64,000 nucleotides of DNA from Cyanobium sp. C1_MAG_00004 (GCA_027486935.1 JAIXOF010000012.1:1-64000); one strand, 5' to 3'; counted from the first letter of the stretch, positions 9,237 through 21,423 are shown. The notes: generated by a model not told the origin, from the letters alone. A program made the numbers and translations.

Positions 9237-9998
9237 TCAGGAGCGCAGGGCGGCGACCGCCTGGGCCACCTCCCGCAGGGTCACCGACAGCGGATGGTCG
9301 GGCTGCTGCAGACAGAACAACCCATTGCCGCCGTACCGCATGATCTCGTCGGACTGGGGCAGGATCGCCAGGCACTGGTCCCCGTAGGTCTGCTCGATCG
9401 TGGTCTTCAGGTTGGCCCAATCAAGGCTGGTGATCGCCTTGTTGACCACGAAGCGCAAGGCCGGCACCCCCAGCTTGCGGGCCACATCGACGGTGACGGC
9501 GGTGCCCTGGTAGTCCTGGCGATCAGGACGCAGCAACATCAGCAGCAGATCGGCGACCGTGATCGACATCAACGTCGTTTCGTTGATGCCCGGATGGGTG
9601 TCGACAAACAGAAAGTCGAGTGCCGCCGCCTTGCCAAAGTCGCGATAGACGTCGACCAGCTGCTCGAGTCCGTAGCCCTCTTTGACGATCTGGGCGATGT
9701 CGCCGGGCTTGGGACTGCCCGCTAGCAGCAAGATGCGTCCGTCACCCCCGAGTCCCTCGGGCGTGACGTCGATCATCGCCCTGTTGACGTCGTAATGGCG
9801 ATAGAGGACACCGTTGACGGTGGTAGCCGGTTGATCCTGTCCAAACAGGATGTGCACACCCGGTGAGGGCAGATCGGTGTCCACCACCCCGACCCGATGG
9901 CCGCAGCGGGCCAGCTCGAGCGCCAGGTTGGCGGTGACGTTCGACTTGCCGGTGCCACCCCGGTAGCTGTGGGTGGCGATGATCATGGGTTGGGCCAT
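9237..9998 (-). CDS. ParA/MinD-like ATPase
   Basis: 253 residues from ATG 9998 (MAQPMIIATHS); an upstream in-frame start at 10034 would add 12 residues. The P-loop is YRGGTGKSNVT. In the deviant Walker A of the ParA/MinD family the signature residue before GG is usually Lys; here it is Arg, which could alter dimer-dependent ATP hydrolysis. Switch-like segments are VVDTDLPSPGVH and FLFVDTHPGINETT. Family members form ATP-dependent dimers on DNA or membrane and position cargo or control membrane machines. No ParB or centromere-like repeat is near. The partners are the membrane protein at 8301-9221 and the divergent CHASE2 cyclase, 114 bp away, so a role in placing or controlling a membrane signalling or secretion complex is more likely than plasmid partition. 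Confidence 0.85.
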   Translation of the reverse strand: MAQPMIIATHSYRGGTGKSNVTANLALELARCGHRVGVVDTDLPSPGVHILFGQDQPATTVNGVLYRHYDVNRAMIDVTPEGLGGDGRILLLAGSPKPGDIAQIVKEGYGLEQLVDVYRDFGKAAALDFLFVDTHPGINETTLMSITVADLLLMLLRPDRQDYQGTAVTVDVARKLGVPALRFVVNKAITSLDWANLKTTIEQTYGDQCLAILPQSDEIMRYGGNGLFCLQQPDHPLSVTLREVAQAVAALRS

Positions 9999-10112
9999 GG
10001 GCTGGATGCTGAAGGTGCCGCCTTGGCTTGTCAATCAACCGGATGGGCCGGCCCGTTGCCGCCGGACCCCGATCCGGCCAGGCTGGAAGACCCGTCACTG
10101 CGGCAACCTGCT

Positions 10113-12017
10113 GTGATCTCGCGCAAACGCTCGGCCGCGGCGGCCAGGGTCCTGGCCTCGTACGGCATCGCCGCCCTGCTGCTGTGGGGGCTCGAGCGCA
10201 GCCAGTTGGCCGAAGCGGTCAACCTGCTCGTCTACGACCTGATCACCAACCTGCGGCCGGCCGACTCAGGCCGACCGCAGCCGATCGCGATCATCGGCAT
10301 CAGCGAAGCCGACATCAGAACCTACGGCTGGCCGATCGACGACAGCCTGCTGTGCCGCGCCATCGATCGCCTCGACGCCGCAGGGGTACGCGCCATCGGC
10401 CTGGACCTGTACCGCGACAAGGGCGTCGGCCCCCAGCAGCAGTGCCTGCGCGATGCCGTGCGCAGCAACCCTCGCCTGGTCTCGATCTTCAATGTGGCCG
10501 AAGCGATCGAGCCGATCCCAGGCACACCGCCCACGCAACGGGCCTACAACGACCTGGTGATCGATCGCGATGGGGTTGTACGGCGCGATCTGATCCATGT
10601 CGGCGGTCAGGACGACACCGTCGTCACCCTGCCGATGCGCCTCCTTGAGGTTGAACGCGGCAACAACAACCTGCGGCGGCGGATCGAGCGGGGCCAACCC
10701 CCGATCCAATGGCTTGGGCCGGATTCAGGGGGGTACTACGGCATCGACACCGCCGGCTACCAGCAGATGCTGCCCTTTCTGCAGCCTGGCAGCTACCGCC
10801 AGTGGACCCTGCAGCAGCTGATCAGTGGCCAGGTGCCGGCGGCTGACCTGCGCGGCAGCACCGCCCTGATCGGCAGCACCGCGCCCTCGTTGCGGGATCT
10901 GTTCGAAGTGCCCCACACCCGCTTTCGCGCCGGGGCCGCGCCGATGCTGATGCCGGGCGTCGAGGTGCACGCCAACCGCCTGGTGGCCCTGCGCAACAGC
11001 GACCGCGAGCCGATCTGGAGCGCCAGCATCGCCTTCACCAACGCCATCGTGCTGGTGGCTGCCCTGCTGGGGGCCCTGGTGGCCGAGCGCAGCTCGCCGA
11101 TGCGCCGCGGCCTGCTGCTGCTGTCGCTGTTGATCGCCGGCTGGATGGGCGCCGCGATCGGCCTGTTGCTGCAGGCGCAGATCTGGCTCGAGCTCAGCGA
11201 ACCGGTGGCGGCGCTGCTGCTGTTCGGCGGCACCGGCCTGCTGCGGCGGGGTGCCCTGGCCCAGCAGCAGCGCCAGCAGATCCAACGGCTGCTGGGCCAG
11301 ACCACCTCGCCAGCGGTGGCCAACCAGCTGTGGAACCAACGCGAGACCCTGCTGAGCGACGGCCGTTTTGAAGGCCGCCAGCTGCCGGTGACGGTGCTGT
11401 TCTCGGACACCCGCAACTTCACCACCGTCTCAGAGGGACTGGCCCCGGCCGACCTGCTCAACTGGCTCAACCGCGGCATGGCCCACTGCGTACCGGCCAT
11501 CAGCCGTCACGGGGGCATGGTCAACAAATTCACCGGCGACGGCTTTCTGGCGGTGTTCGGTGCTCCGGTGGGCGACAGCCCCGCAGCCGATGCCCGCGAA
11601 GCCCTGCGCACCGCGCTTGAGATTCAGCAGGGCATGGAGCAGCTGAACGTCGAGCTGGGTGCCGAAGGGGCCCCCACCATGGCCCTGCGCATCGGCATGC
11701 ATTCGGGCCCGGTGCTGGCCGGTTCGATGGGCAGCAGTGAACGGCTCGAATACGCCGTCATCGGCGACACGGTCAACTGCGCCTCACGGCTCGAGAGCAT
11801 CGAAAAGCACCGGCACAACAACCTCTGCCGGGTGCTGGTCTCGAGCGCGACCCGCGAGCTGCTGCTGCAGGACGCCAGCCCCGACGAACGGGCCTGGTGC
11901 GCGCGGCTGCTGTGGGAGGACTGGGGCAGCCTTCAGGTCAAGGGGCGCAACGAACCGCTGCAGATCTGGGAGCTCAGGGGCATCGCACCGGCAGCTGCTG
12001 GGGCCACTCGGGGGTGA
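10113..12017 (+). CDS. CHASE2 sensor - class III adenylate cyclase
   Basis: 634 residues from GTG 10113 (VISRKRSAAAA); the frame is open upstream, but that part does not look like protein and would overlap the divergent ATPase. An N-terminal helix (VLASYGIAALLLWGL) leads into an extracytoplasmic CHASE2 domain (~30-300, with IAIIGISEADIRTYGWP and LRDLFEVPHTRF). Three membrane helices (~310-400) follow, then the cyclase domain. It has both metal Asp residues (VLFSDTRNFT near 427; FTGDGFLAVFG near 475), the adenine-selecting Lys (VNKFTGDG) and Asp (VIGDTVN), and the transition-state Asn/Arg (VNCASRLE). It should therefore make cAMP on the inner face in response to an external signal. Three nearby proteins carry cNMP-type folds. 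The 3' end overlaps the convergent DUF928-like gene by 44 bp. Confidence 0.93.
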   Translation: MISRKRSAAAARVLASYGIAALLLWGLERSQLAEAVNLLVYDLITNLRPADSGRPQPIAIIGISEADIRTYGWPIDDSLLCRAIDRLDAAGVRAIGLDLYRDKGVGPQQQCLRDAVRSNPRLVSIFNVAEAIEPIPGTPPTQRAYNDLVIDRDGVVRRDLIHVGGQDDTVVTLPMRLLEVERGNNNLRRRIERGQPPIQWLGPDSGGYYGIDTAGYQQMLPFLQPGSYRQWTLQQLISGQVPAADLRGSTALIGSTAPSLRDLFEVPHTRFRAGAAPMLMPGVEVHANRLVALRNSDREPIWSASIAFTNAIVLVAALLGALVAERSSPMRRGLLLLSLLIAGWMGAAIGLLLQAQIWLELSEPVAALLLFGGTGLLRRGALAQQQRQQIQRLLGQTTSPAVANQLWNQRETLLSDGRFEGRQLPVTVLFSDTRNFTTVSEGLAPADLLNWLNRGMAHCVPAISRHGGMVNKFTGDGFLAVFGAPVGDSPAADAREALRTALEIQQGMEQLNVELGAEGAPTMALRIGMHSGPVLAGSMGSSERLEYAVIGDTVNCASRLESIEKHRHNNLCRVLVSSATRELLLQDASPDERAWCARLLWEDWGSLQVKGRNEPLQIWELRGIAPAAAGATRG

Positions 12018-12633
12018 TCGCATCCGCCAGGCCGAAGCTCTGGGCCAGGCTGGCGGTGGCGACGGTCTTGCCGCACTGGCGACGCAACTGCTGCAACGCC
12101 GCTGCCACAGCTTTGTCGTCAGCCTGGGGATCGCTCACCAGCAGGCTGACCGCCGGCGGCGAGGCGCTCTGCACAAAATCGAGGCTGTCGGCGGCCCCCG
12201 CACCACTGCCGCCCCCTTCACAGCGGTAACCCGACTCCCAGATCGTGGCGGTCTTGACCGCCGGAATCGTCAGCAGCACCACTCCGGCCGGCGCCGCCGG
12301 CAGGTCGCGGGCGCTGACCTGGGCCGACGCTGCGGCGCTGGTGCCAGCGTTGTTGAGCGGTCTGAAGCTCAGCTGCAGGGGCCGGGGCTGGGCGGTGGGG
12401 CCTTCGAGCAGGCCGATCGTGACCCCGCTGCCGGGGGCGAACACGCTGTTGGCCGGCACCAGATTGGCCAACAACCGGGCACTGCATTCGCCCCGGGTTC
12501 CTCCACCGATGCGCCTCCCCGGAAAGGTGTTGCGCAGATTCGGCTGGGCGGCGGCTGCCAGGGGCCCGGCCACCAGCAGCAGCGTGGCCAGAGGCCCCAG
12601 CACCCGGCCGGCGACACGGTTGGTGACGAACAT
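11974..12633 (-). CDS. Secreted DUF928-like protein
   Basis: 219 residues from ATG 12633 (GTG 12636 is adjacent). A signal peptide is clear: MFVTNRVAGRVLGPLATLL followed by AGPLAAAAQ. The mature part has the RGECSARLLANLVPAN segment, a beta-rich middle, and cysteines at the positions RGEC, YRCEG, RRQCG and a C-terminal VRCP, suggesting disulphides. The RGxC...L..LVP layout resembles the cyanobacterial DUF928 family, which to my knowledge tends to occur near CHAT, CHASE2 and TPS genes; I could not confirm this with a profile search. It overlaps the cyclase 3' end tail-to-tail and diverges from the cNMP-GGDEF gene with 55 bp between the starts. A periplasmic or surface partner of the CHASE2 or TPS proteins is a reasonable guess. 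Confidence 0.75.
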   Translation of the reverse strand: MFVTNRVAGRVLGPLATLLLVAGPLAAAAQPNLRNTFPGRRIGGGTRGECSARLLANLVPANSVFAPGSGVTIGLLEGPTAQPRPLQLSFRPLNNAGTSAAASAQVSARDLPAAPAGVVLLTIPAVKTATIWESGYRCEGGGSGAGAADSLDFVQSASPPAVSLLVSDPQADDKAVAAALQQLRRQCGKTVATASLAQSFGLADAITPEWPQQLPVRCP

Positions 12634-12688
12634 CACGCTGTTTTCAGGTTCACCCAGGATGGAATGACAGACCTGAAGATGCCAACCG

Positions 12689-13648
12689 ATGCCAGGGGCT
12701 CCTTTCAGCGGCGGCGATGCGGTGCGCCTCGGCTTGCTCAGCAGCGCCGAGGCACCGGCGCTCGAACCGCTGCTGGAGCGCTGCATCCAGCGGCAGGTCG
12801 AAGCCGGCGCGGTGGTGCTGGCTGGCAACACCGCCAACAATGCTGCTGCGATCCTGCTCGAGGGCAGCCTGGCGGTGCTGCTGCAACCCGACGGCGGTGC
12901 CCAGGTGGGCAGCGTGGCGGTAGGGGAGCTGGTCGGAGAGGTCTCGGCCCTGACCGGCAGTCCCACCTCGGCCTGGGTGATCGCCAGCGAACCCTCGCGG
13001 CTGCTCGAACTGGAACGGGAAACCCTGCTGGAGCTGGCCAACCGCTCACACCAGTTCGCCGTGCGCATGCTGGAGACGGTCTGCGGCCGGCTTTACAGCT
13101 CCAACCTGCGGGCTCTCAGCAGCGACGCCGCCTCGCGCGAGTTTCAGCGCAAGGCCTACTTCGACCAGCTGACCGGTCTCAAGAACCGCACCTGGCTCAG
13201 CCAGCACCTGCCGGCCCTGCTCGACACCCAGCAACACTCTGACGAGGGGCTGCACTTCTTCATGGTCGACATCGACCATTTCAAGCGCTTCAACGACACC
13301 TGGGGCCATGCCGCCGGTGACCAGGTGCTGGTGGCGGTGGGAGAGGCCCTGGTCTCGGCGATCCGGCCTGGCGACCATGTGGTGCGGGTCGGCGGCGAAG
13401 AGATCCTGGTGCTGGCCAACCAACTGCCGGACAACGCCCAGGCGACGGCGGTGGGCGAGCGGCTGCGGCAAGCCGTCGAGCAGCGGCAGGTTCAGCTCGA
13501 CGGCAGCGACGAGCTGCTGCAGGTCACGATCTCGGTGGGTGGGGCCCGGCACCAGCCCGGCGAAGCCGGCGAAGCGACCCAGGCAAGGGCTGACGAGGCC
13601 CTCTACGCCGCCAAGAACGGCGGCCGCAACCGGGTCGAGCTGGCCTAA
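12689..13648 (+). CDS. Diguanylate cyclase (GGDEF) with N-terminal cNMP-type domain
   Basis: 319 residues. The N-terminal ~125 residues are a Crp-like beta-roll, but the phosphate-binding cassette reads GEVSALTGSPTSAW: the Glu is kept and the Arg that holds the cyclic phosphate is replaced by Thr, so ordinary cAMP binding is doubtful. After a helical linker the GGDEF domain begins near residue 150 (AYFDQLTGLKNR), with VDIDHFKRFNDTWGHAAGD and the active-site loop VGGEEILVL (canonical GGEEF with Phe to Ile). The product-inhibition I-site RPGD lies exactly five residues before GGEE and is intact. It should synthesise c-di-GMP with feedback inhibition. It is divergent from the DUF928-like gene and converges with the SIMPL gene. 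Confidence 0.92.
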   Translation: MPGAPFSGGDAVRLGLLSSAEAPALEPLLERCIQRQVEAGAVVLAGNTANNAAAILLEGSLAVLLQPDGGAQVGSVAVGELVGEVSALTGSPTSAWVIASEPSRLLELERETLLELANRSHQFAVRMLETVCGRLYSSNLRALSSDAASREFQRKAYFDQLTGLKNRTWLSQHLPALLDTQQHSDEGLHFFMVDIDHFKRFNDTWGHAAGDQVLVAVGEALVSAIRPGDHVVRVGGEEILVLANQLPDNAQATAVGERLRQAVEQRQVQLDGSDELLQVTISVGGARHQPGEAGEATQARADEALYAAKNGGRNRVELA

Positions 13649-13655
13649 GCCACGC

Positions 13656-14354
13656 TCATGGTGTGGCGCAGAAGGTGACCTCAAGGCTGAGCTGATCGGT
13701 GGGTTCGCTCAACTCGCGCGGGTCAAACGGTGCCGGCGCCGGCATCGCCCGGGCCATCGCCGGTAGCGGCGCCGGCCGCACGCCGCCATCGGACTGGACC
13801 TGCAGCGGCCGCAAGGTGTTGAGGCCCAGGGCGGCGGCCAGCATCTGGCCCCGTTGCAGAGCATCGCGGTAGGCCGCCTGCAACAGCTGGCGATTGGCGG
13901 CGGCATCGCCGCTGGGGTCGGCCTGGGCTTCCACCGGCGCCAGACGCACACCGGGCAGGCCACCCACCTGGCTGATCAGACTCTGCAGCTGGGCGGGGAC
14001 GAGCTGGCCGCTCACCTGCGAGCTCGCTTCAAATTGCGCTGGTTGGCCCGCCGCACCGGGGCGCTGCCAGACGCTGGGCGAGGTGACGCGCAGCTCCTGC
14101 ACCTGCAGGGACTGCAGGCTGCGGCGCACCGCATCCAGCCGCTGCTGCAGCTGCAGCAGGGCACCGCTGGCGCTGGTGTCCTGGGCCTCGAGCCGCAGCA
14201 CAACGCGCAGCTTGTCGATGGTGCGCTTGACCGTGGCACTGCCGCGGGCCTCGAGCACCGCACCCGAACAGCTCAGTTGCAGCTGCACCTGGGCAGCACT
14301 GACCGGTTGGATCAGTGCCAGGGCAGAGGCAAACAACAGGCCGAATCGACCCAT
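13656..14354 (-). CDS. Secreted SIMPL (DUF541) domain protein
   Basis: 232 residues from ATG 14354. The start has a signal peptide (LLFASALALIQPVSAAQ). The mature protein opens with LSCSGAVLEARGSATVKRT, close to the usual G.G.v...pD...v opening of SIMPL/DUF541 proteins. It then alternates helices rich in Gln (LQLQQRLDAVRRSLQSL) with beta strands, and ends LSLEVTFCATP with a lone C-terminal Cys. SIMPL proteins are periplasmic or outer-membrane associated and poorly understood. It lies 37 bp downstream of alaS on the same strand and ends 7 bp from the convergent GGDEF gene. It may be expressed from the alaS transcript, or be a surface component of the neighbouring signalling cluster. Confidence 0.8.
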   Translation of the reverse strand: MGRFGLLFASALALIQPVSAAQVQLQLSCSGAVLEARGSATVKRTIDKLRVVLRLEAQDTSASGALLQLQQRLDAVRRSLQSLQVQELRVTSPSVWQRPGAAGQPAQFEASSQVSGQLVPAQLQSLISQVGGLPGVRLAPVEAQADPSGDAAANRQLLQAAYRDALQRGQMLAAALGLNTLRPLQVQSDGGVRPAPLPAMARAMPAPAPFDPRELSEPTDQLSLEVTFCATP

Positions 14355-14391
14355 GGCTGGAACCTGGGAACAGGGCTTCCAGCTTGGCCGC

Positions 14392-17043
14392 TTAGGCCAG
14401 AAGCTCAACCAGCTGGGTGCGGGCCTGCTGCAACGCCCCGTCCAACGCAGCACCGTCGCGCCCGCCGGCCTGGGCCAGGTTGGGACGGCCGCCACCGCCG
14501 CCACCGCAGACCTTGGCAATGCTGCCGATGAAGGCGCCGGCCTTGGGGCCGGCGGCGATCACCGCCTTGCCAAAGGCCGCCACCAGGATCACCTTGCCCA
14601 GATCGGCCGGGTCGGGCAGCCCCCCCAGCACCACCGCAGCCCCGTCACCCAGCTGGTCGGCCAGGCCCTGCGCCGCTCCCTGCAGGCCGGAGCCATCGAC
14701 CCCGTCGAGCCGGGCCACCAGCAGCTGAAAGGCGCCGCGGGCTTCGGCCTGGGCAACGAGGGCCGCGGCCTTGGCCACGGCCAACTCGCCCTGGGCAGCA
14801 GCAAGGGCCTTGGCTGTGACCTTGAGTTCGTCCTGCAGCGCCACCACCCGCTCGACGATCTCGCCGGGCTGGGCCTTGAAGCGTTCACCCAGCTGCCTGA
14901 CCACCGCATCGCGCTCGTTCAGATAGGCGAGCACCGCCGGACCGGCAACGGCCTCGATGCGGCGGACGCCGGCGGCCACGCCGCTCTCACTGACGATCTT
15001 GAACAGGCCGATCTCGGCGGTGTTGGCCACATGGGTGCCCCCGCAGAGCTCCATCGACACCCCGGGCACGTCGACGACCCGCACCACATCGGCGTACTTC
15101 TCACCGAACATGGCGACGGCGCCGGCGGCCTTGGCCTGCTCGATCGCCATCGACCGCACCTGCAGATCGTGGGCTTCGACGATCCAGCCGTTGATCAACG
15201 CCTCGATCTGCTCGAGCTCGGCCGCCGTGACCGCGCGCGGACAGTGAAAGTCAAAGCGCAGCCGGTCGAAGTCGACCAGCGATCCGGCCTGGCCGATGCC
15301 CGGGTCCACCACCTGTTTCAACGCCGCCTGCAGCAGATGGGTCGCCGTGTGGTTCGCCTGGGCACGGCGACGGCAGGTGCGGTCCACCTGGGCATTGAGC
15401 AGATCACCCACCGCCAGGGTGCCCCGCTCGATGCGGCCGCTGTGCACGAACACGCTGCGGTTGCGGGTGACCGAGTCGATGCTGATGATCACCCCGTCGC
15501 CCCCAGCACCCGTGCCGCTGAGCAGGCCGCGGTCGCCCACCTGGCCGCCGCCTTCGCCATAGAAGGGCGTGGTGTCGAGCACCAGCTGCACCCCATCGCC
15601 GGCACCGGCCCGCTCGGCCGGTTCGCCATTGACAACCAGGGCCACCACACAGCAGGGGTGCTCGAGTTGGTCGTAGCCCTTGAAGGCGGTGGCCTCAGCC
15701 GCCGCCGCCACCTGATCGATCGCCCCCTGCAGGGTCAGATCGATGCTGACCGCCGCAGCTTTGGCCCGCTGGCGCTGGGCCTCCATGGCCGCCTCGAACC
15801 CGGCCAGATCGACCGTGAGGCCGTGCTCTTCGGCGATCTCCTCGGTGAGTTCAAGCGGGAAACCATAGGTGTCATAGAGCTCAAAGGCCTGGGCCCCGGA
15901 GATCTGCCTGGGCTGGGCAGCCAGCACTTCGGCCAGCAGCTTCTCGCCGCGCTCGAGGGTTTCGAGAAACCGCGCCTCTTCGCGGGCCAGCTCGGCCAGA
16001 ATCACCTCGCGGCGCTCGTCGAGCTGGGGGTAGGCGTCGTGCATCAGGGCGATCGCCGCCTCACCCATCGCCGTCAGAAACGGCTTGTCGATGCCGAGGA
16101 GTCGTCCATGGCGGACGACACGCCGCAGCAACCGCCTCAGGATGTAGCCGCGGCCCAGGTTGCTGGCCGTGACCCCGTCGCAGATCAGCTGGGTGATGGC
16201 CCGGCTGTGGTCACCGATCACCTTGAGCGACGTCTTGCCCTTGTCGTCGAGTGAGCGGTAGTCGATGCCAGCCAACGACGACGCCGTCTCGATCAACGGG
16301 TAGATCAGGTCGGTCTCGTAATTGTTGGAAACGCCCTGAAGGATCTGGGCCATGCGCTCGAGACCCATGCCGGTGTCGATGTTGCGCGCCGCCAGCGGCG
16401 TGAGGGTGCCGGCCGCGTCGCGGTTGTACTGCATGAACACCAGGTTGTAGAACTCGATGAAACGGCTGTCGTCCTCCAGATCGATGCCGTCATCGCCCAG
16501 CTCGGGCCTGAAGTCGTAGTAGATCTCCGAGCAGGGGCCGCAGGGGCCGGTGGGGCCCGACGCCCAAAAGTTGTCGGCCTCATCCATGCGGATGATGCGC
16601 CTGGGGTTAACCCCGACCACGTCACGCCAGATCGCCTCGGCTTCGTCGTCTTCTCGGAAGACGCTGACCACCAGGTTGTTGGGAGACAGGCCGAACACCC
16701 CGGTGCTCAGCTCCCAGGCCCATTGGATCGCCTGCTCCTTGAAGTAATCACCGAACGAGAAGTTGCCGAGCATCTCGAAGAACGTGTGGTGCCGGGCGGT
16801 GCGACCCACGTTCTCGATGTCGTTGGTGCGGATGCACTTCTGGGAGCTGGTGGCCCGCGGCGCCGGGCGCTGCTGCTGGCCCAGGAACACCGGTTTGAAC
16901 GGCAGCATGCCGGCGATGGTCAGCAACACGGTCGGGTCGTCCGGCACCAGCGAGGCGCTGGCCATGGGCGTGTGGCCGCGCTGCTCGTAAAAGCTGAGGA
17001 ACGCCTGGCGGATCTCGACGCCGGTGCGGGGGGTGGCGGCCAT
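14392..17043 (-). CDS. alaS: Alanyl-tRNA synthetase
   Basis: 883 residues, full length for bacterial AlaRS. It charges tRNA-Ala with alanine in the cytoplasm. The catalytic core begins [19 protein letters not shown] and includes [18 protein letters not shown]. The editing domain zinc/catalytic motifs are present: HxxxH in [10 protein letters not shown] and CxxxH in CGGTHVAN, followed by [11 protein letters not shown]. The C-terminal DHHA1-type region has the Gly-rich [24 protein letters not shown] 17043 gives [15 protein letters not shown], a normal start. It lies 51 bp after the FecR-domain gene on the same strand and may share its transcript. Confidence 0.98.
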   Translation of the reverse strand: MAATPRTGVEIRQAFLSFYEQRGHTPMASASLVPDDPTVLLTIAGMLPFKPVFLGQQQRPAPRATSSQKCIRTNDIENVGRTARHHTFFEMLGNFSFGDYFKEQAIQWAWELSTGVFGLSPNNLVVSVFREDDEAEAIWRDVVGVNPRRIIRMDEADNFWASGPTGPCGPCSEIYYDFRPELGDDGIDLEDDSRFIEFYNLVFMQYNRDAAGTLTPLAARNIDTGMGLERMAQILQGVSNNYETDLIYPLIETASSLAGIDYRSLDDKGKTSLKVIGDHSRAITQLICDGVTASNLGRGYILRRLLRRVVRHGRLLGIDKPFLTAMGEAAIALMHDAYPQLDERREVILAELAREEARFLETLERGEKLLAEVLAAQPRQISGAQAFELYDTYGFPLELTEEIAEEHGLTVDLAGFEAAMEAQRQRAKAAAVSIDLTLQGAIDQVAAAAEATAFKGYDQLEHPCCVVALVVNGEPAERAGAGDGVQLVLDTTPFYGEGGGQVGDRGLLSGTGAGGDGVIISIDSVTRNRSVFVHSGRIERGTLAVGDLLNAQVDRTCRRRAQANHTATHLLQAALKQVVDPGIGQAGSLVDFDRLRFDFHCPRAVTAAELEQIEALINGWIVEAHDLQVRSMAIEQAKAAGAVAMFGEKYADVVRVVDVPGVSMELCGGTHVANTAEIGLFKIVSESGVAAGVRRIEAVAGPAVLAYLNERDAVVRQLGERFKAQPGEIVERVVALQDELKVTAKALAAAQGELAVAKAAALVAQAEARGAFQLLVARLDGVDGSGLQGAAQGLADQLGDGAAVVLGGLPDPADLGKVILVAAFGKAVIAAGPKAGAFIGSIAKVCGGGGGGRPNLAQAGGRDGAALDGALQQARTQLVELLA

Positions 17044-17094
17044 GACAGAACGACAACATCCTCAGCTGGGCATGATCGCCCAGCGCCCTACCCC

Positions 17095-17817
17095 TCAGAA
17101 CAGGCCGAATCCCGGCAGACCAGGCAAAGCAGGGCTAACGGGCAGGGACGGCACGCCGGGCAGCGACGGCAGCGGCACATCGGGCAGGTGGCTGCGCACA
17201 TAGCTCTCCAGGGCCCCGAACCCCGGCAGTTGCGCTTCAAAACCGGAAAACAGAGGGCCGCCCAGGATGGTGCTGTAGTCGCCAGCCGAGAGCTGCAGCA
17301 ACGACAGAATCACCCCCAACGGTGAAATGCGCAGGGTGTTGCCCGCCTCGACGGTGGTCACCGGCTCGCCGCTGGGCTCACCGTTCTTCAGGGTTTCGAC
17401 CTCGACGGATCCCTCGAGCACCGTCAGCTCGGAGCTGCCGTCCTCCTGGACGCCGATCAGATAGTTGGTGCCCCGCACGCTCAGACGGGCTGAGCGGGTG
17501 CATCCGTTCTGGGGACCCGACACCAGAATCTGGCCCTTCTCGAGCAGAAAGCAGCTGCTGCCCAGCTTCAGCAGCGAAAAGCGGTTCAGGCGTCCGGCGG
17601 CACCGCTGCCAAAGGCCAGCTGGCCGCGGCTGTTGCGGGTGCTCACCAGCTCTGGAGCACTGGCCCGCGCCTTGACCCGCGCCTGTTTCTGGTTGATGAA
17701 CAGCTCGTTGCCGTCAAGAATTTCCTGAACCGTGGCCGTTTCAGCAGCACCGGCAGGCGACGCCGGCAGCGACAGCAGCAGAGCTGCACCAATGGCAACA
17801 GTGCGCACGAACGCCAT
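17095..17817 (-). CDS. Secreted FecR-domain protein
   Basis: 240 residues. A signal peptide (TVAIGAALLLSLPASPAGAAE) is followed by a FecR-like core: QEILDGNELFINQKQARV, SLLKLGSSCFLLEKGQILV, then SVRGTNYLIGVQEDGSSEL and TVLEGSVEVETL. This is the VRGT...VLEG pattern of FecR domains. Here the domain is exported with no anti-sigma N-terminus, so it is not a classical iron-dicitrate regulator. The tail is a Pro/Leu repeat (LPDVPLPSLPGVPSLPV). Stand-alone exported FecR proteins occur in cyanobacteria beside CHASE2, TPS and CHAT genes, so it may be an outlier of the cluster left of alaS. It is divergent from the small membrane protein at 17841, with 23 bp between the starts. Confidence 0.85.
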   Translation of the reverse strand: MAFVRTVAIGAALLLSLPASPAGAAETATVQEILDGNELFINQKQARVKARASAPELVSTRNSRGQLAFGSGAAGRLNRFSLLKLGSSCFLLEKGQILVSGPQNGCTRSARLSVRGTNYLIGVQEDGSSELTVLEGSVEVETLKNGEPSGEPVTTVEAGNTLRISPLGVILSLLQLSAGDYSTILGGPLFSGFEAQLPGFGALESYVRSHLPDVPLPSLPGVPSLPVSPALPGLPGFGLF

Positions 17818-17840
17818 GGTGGCCAGCCGCTCAGGCGATC

Positions 17841-18281
17841 ATGATCGCGCCCATCCGCTGCGTTGTGGTGTCGTTCAGCCCGGATGCCGGGGATTCTCGT
17901 GCCCGACTGCGTCTCCAGTCGCTGAGCTGGGCCCTGGCGGGGGCGCTGGCTGCCGGCGCCAGCGCCCTGCTGCTGGCCCTCGGCACCCACCAGAACGGCT
18001 GGCTCGAGCCGGGTCTGCGCAGCGGTGGCTGCGGTTTTTTCTATGGCCTGCTCGCCTTTCACCTGCAACGGGCCGACCCCGAGGACGGCCATCTGCAGGC
18101 CGGCCTGGTGGGCGCCGTGTGCGGCATCTGCAGCCTGATGAGCCCGCTGCAGGTGACAGGGGGCCCATCAACAGTGATGATGGATGTGCTTCGCGGGTGG
18201 CTGCCGCTCTGGCTCCCCCTGGTTGGCAGTGCCCTGCTGCTCCGCGGAGTGCACCGCCTGCTGCCTGCCCTTCGGCCCTGA
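17841..18281 (+). CDS. Small multi-pass membrane protein, unknown function
   Basis: 146 residues with three or four hydrophobic segments: LSWALAGALAAGASALLLAL, GGCGFFYGLLAFHL, AGLVGAVCGICSLM and LPLWLPLVGSALLL. Cys and Gly cluster in the membrane part. The loop HLQRADPEDGHLQ is acidic. I do not recognise a family. It is divergent from the FecR gene (23 bp) and sits 22 bp upstream of the SNF2 helicase on the same strand, so it may be the first gene of the helicase operon. Support is hydrophobic patterning and tight packing only. Confidence 0.6.
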   Translation: MIAPIRCVVVSFSPDAGDSRARLRLQSLSWALAGALAAGASALLLALGTHQNGWLEPGLRSGGCGFFYGLLAFHLQRADPEDGHLQAGLVGAVCGICSLMSPLQVTGGPSTVMMDVLRGWLPLWLPLVGSALLLRGVHRLLPALRP

Positions 18282-18303
18282 TTGAGGCCGAACCCATCGG
18301 TTC

Positions 18304-21420
<3,117 letters not shown>

Positions 21421-21423
21421 TCC

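Noticed and set aside
13894-16254. 786-codon open frame on the plus strand
   Set aside because: It is exactly antisense to alaS, whose motifs are unambiguous; the frame is Arg/Gly/Gln-rich shadow sequence caused by high GC.
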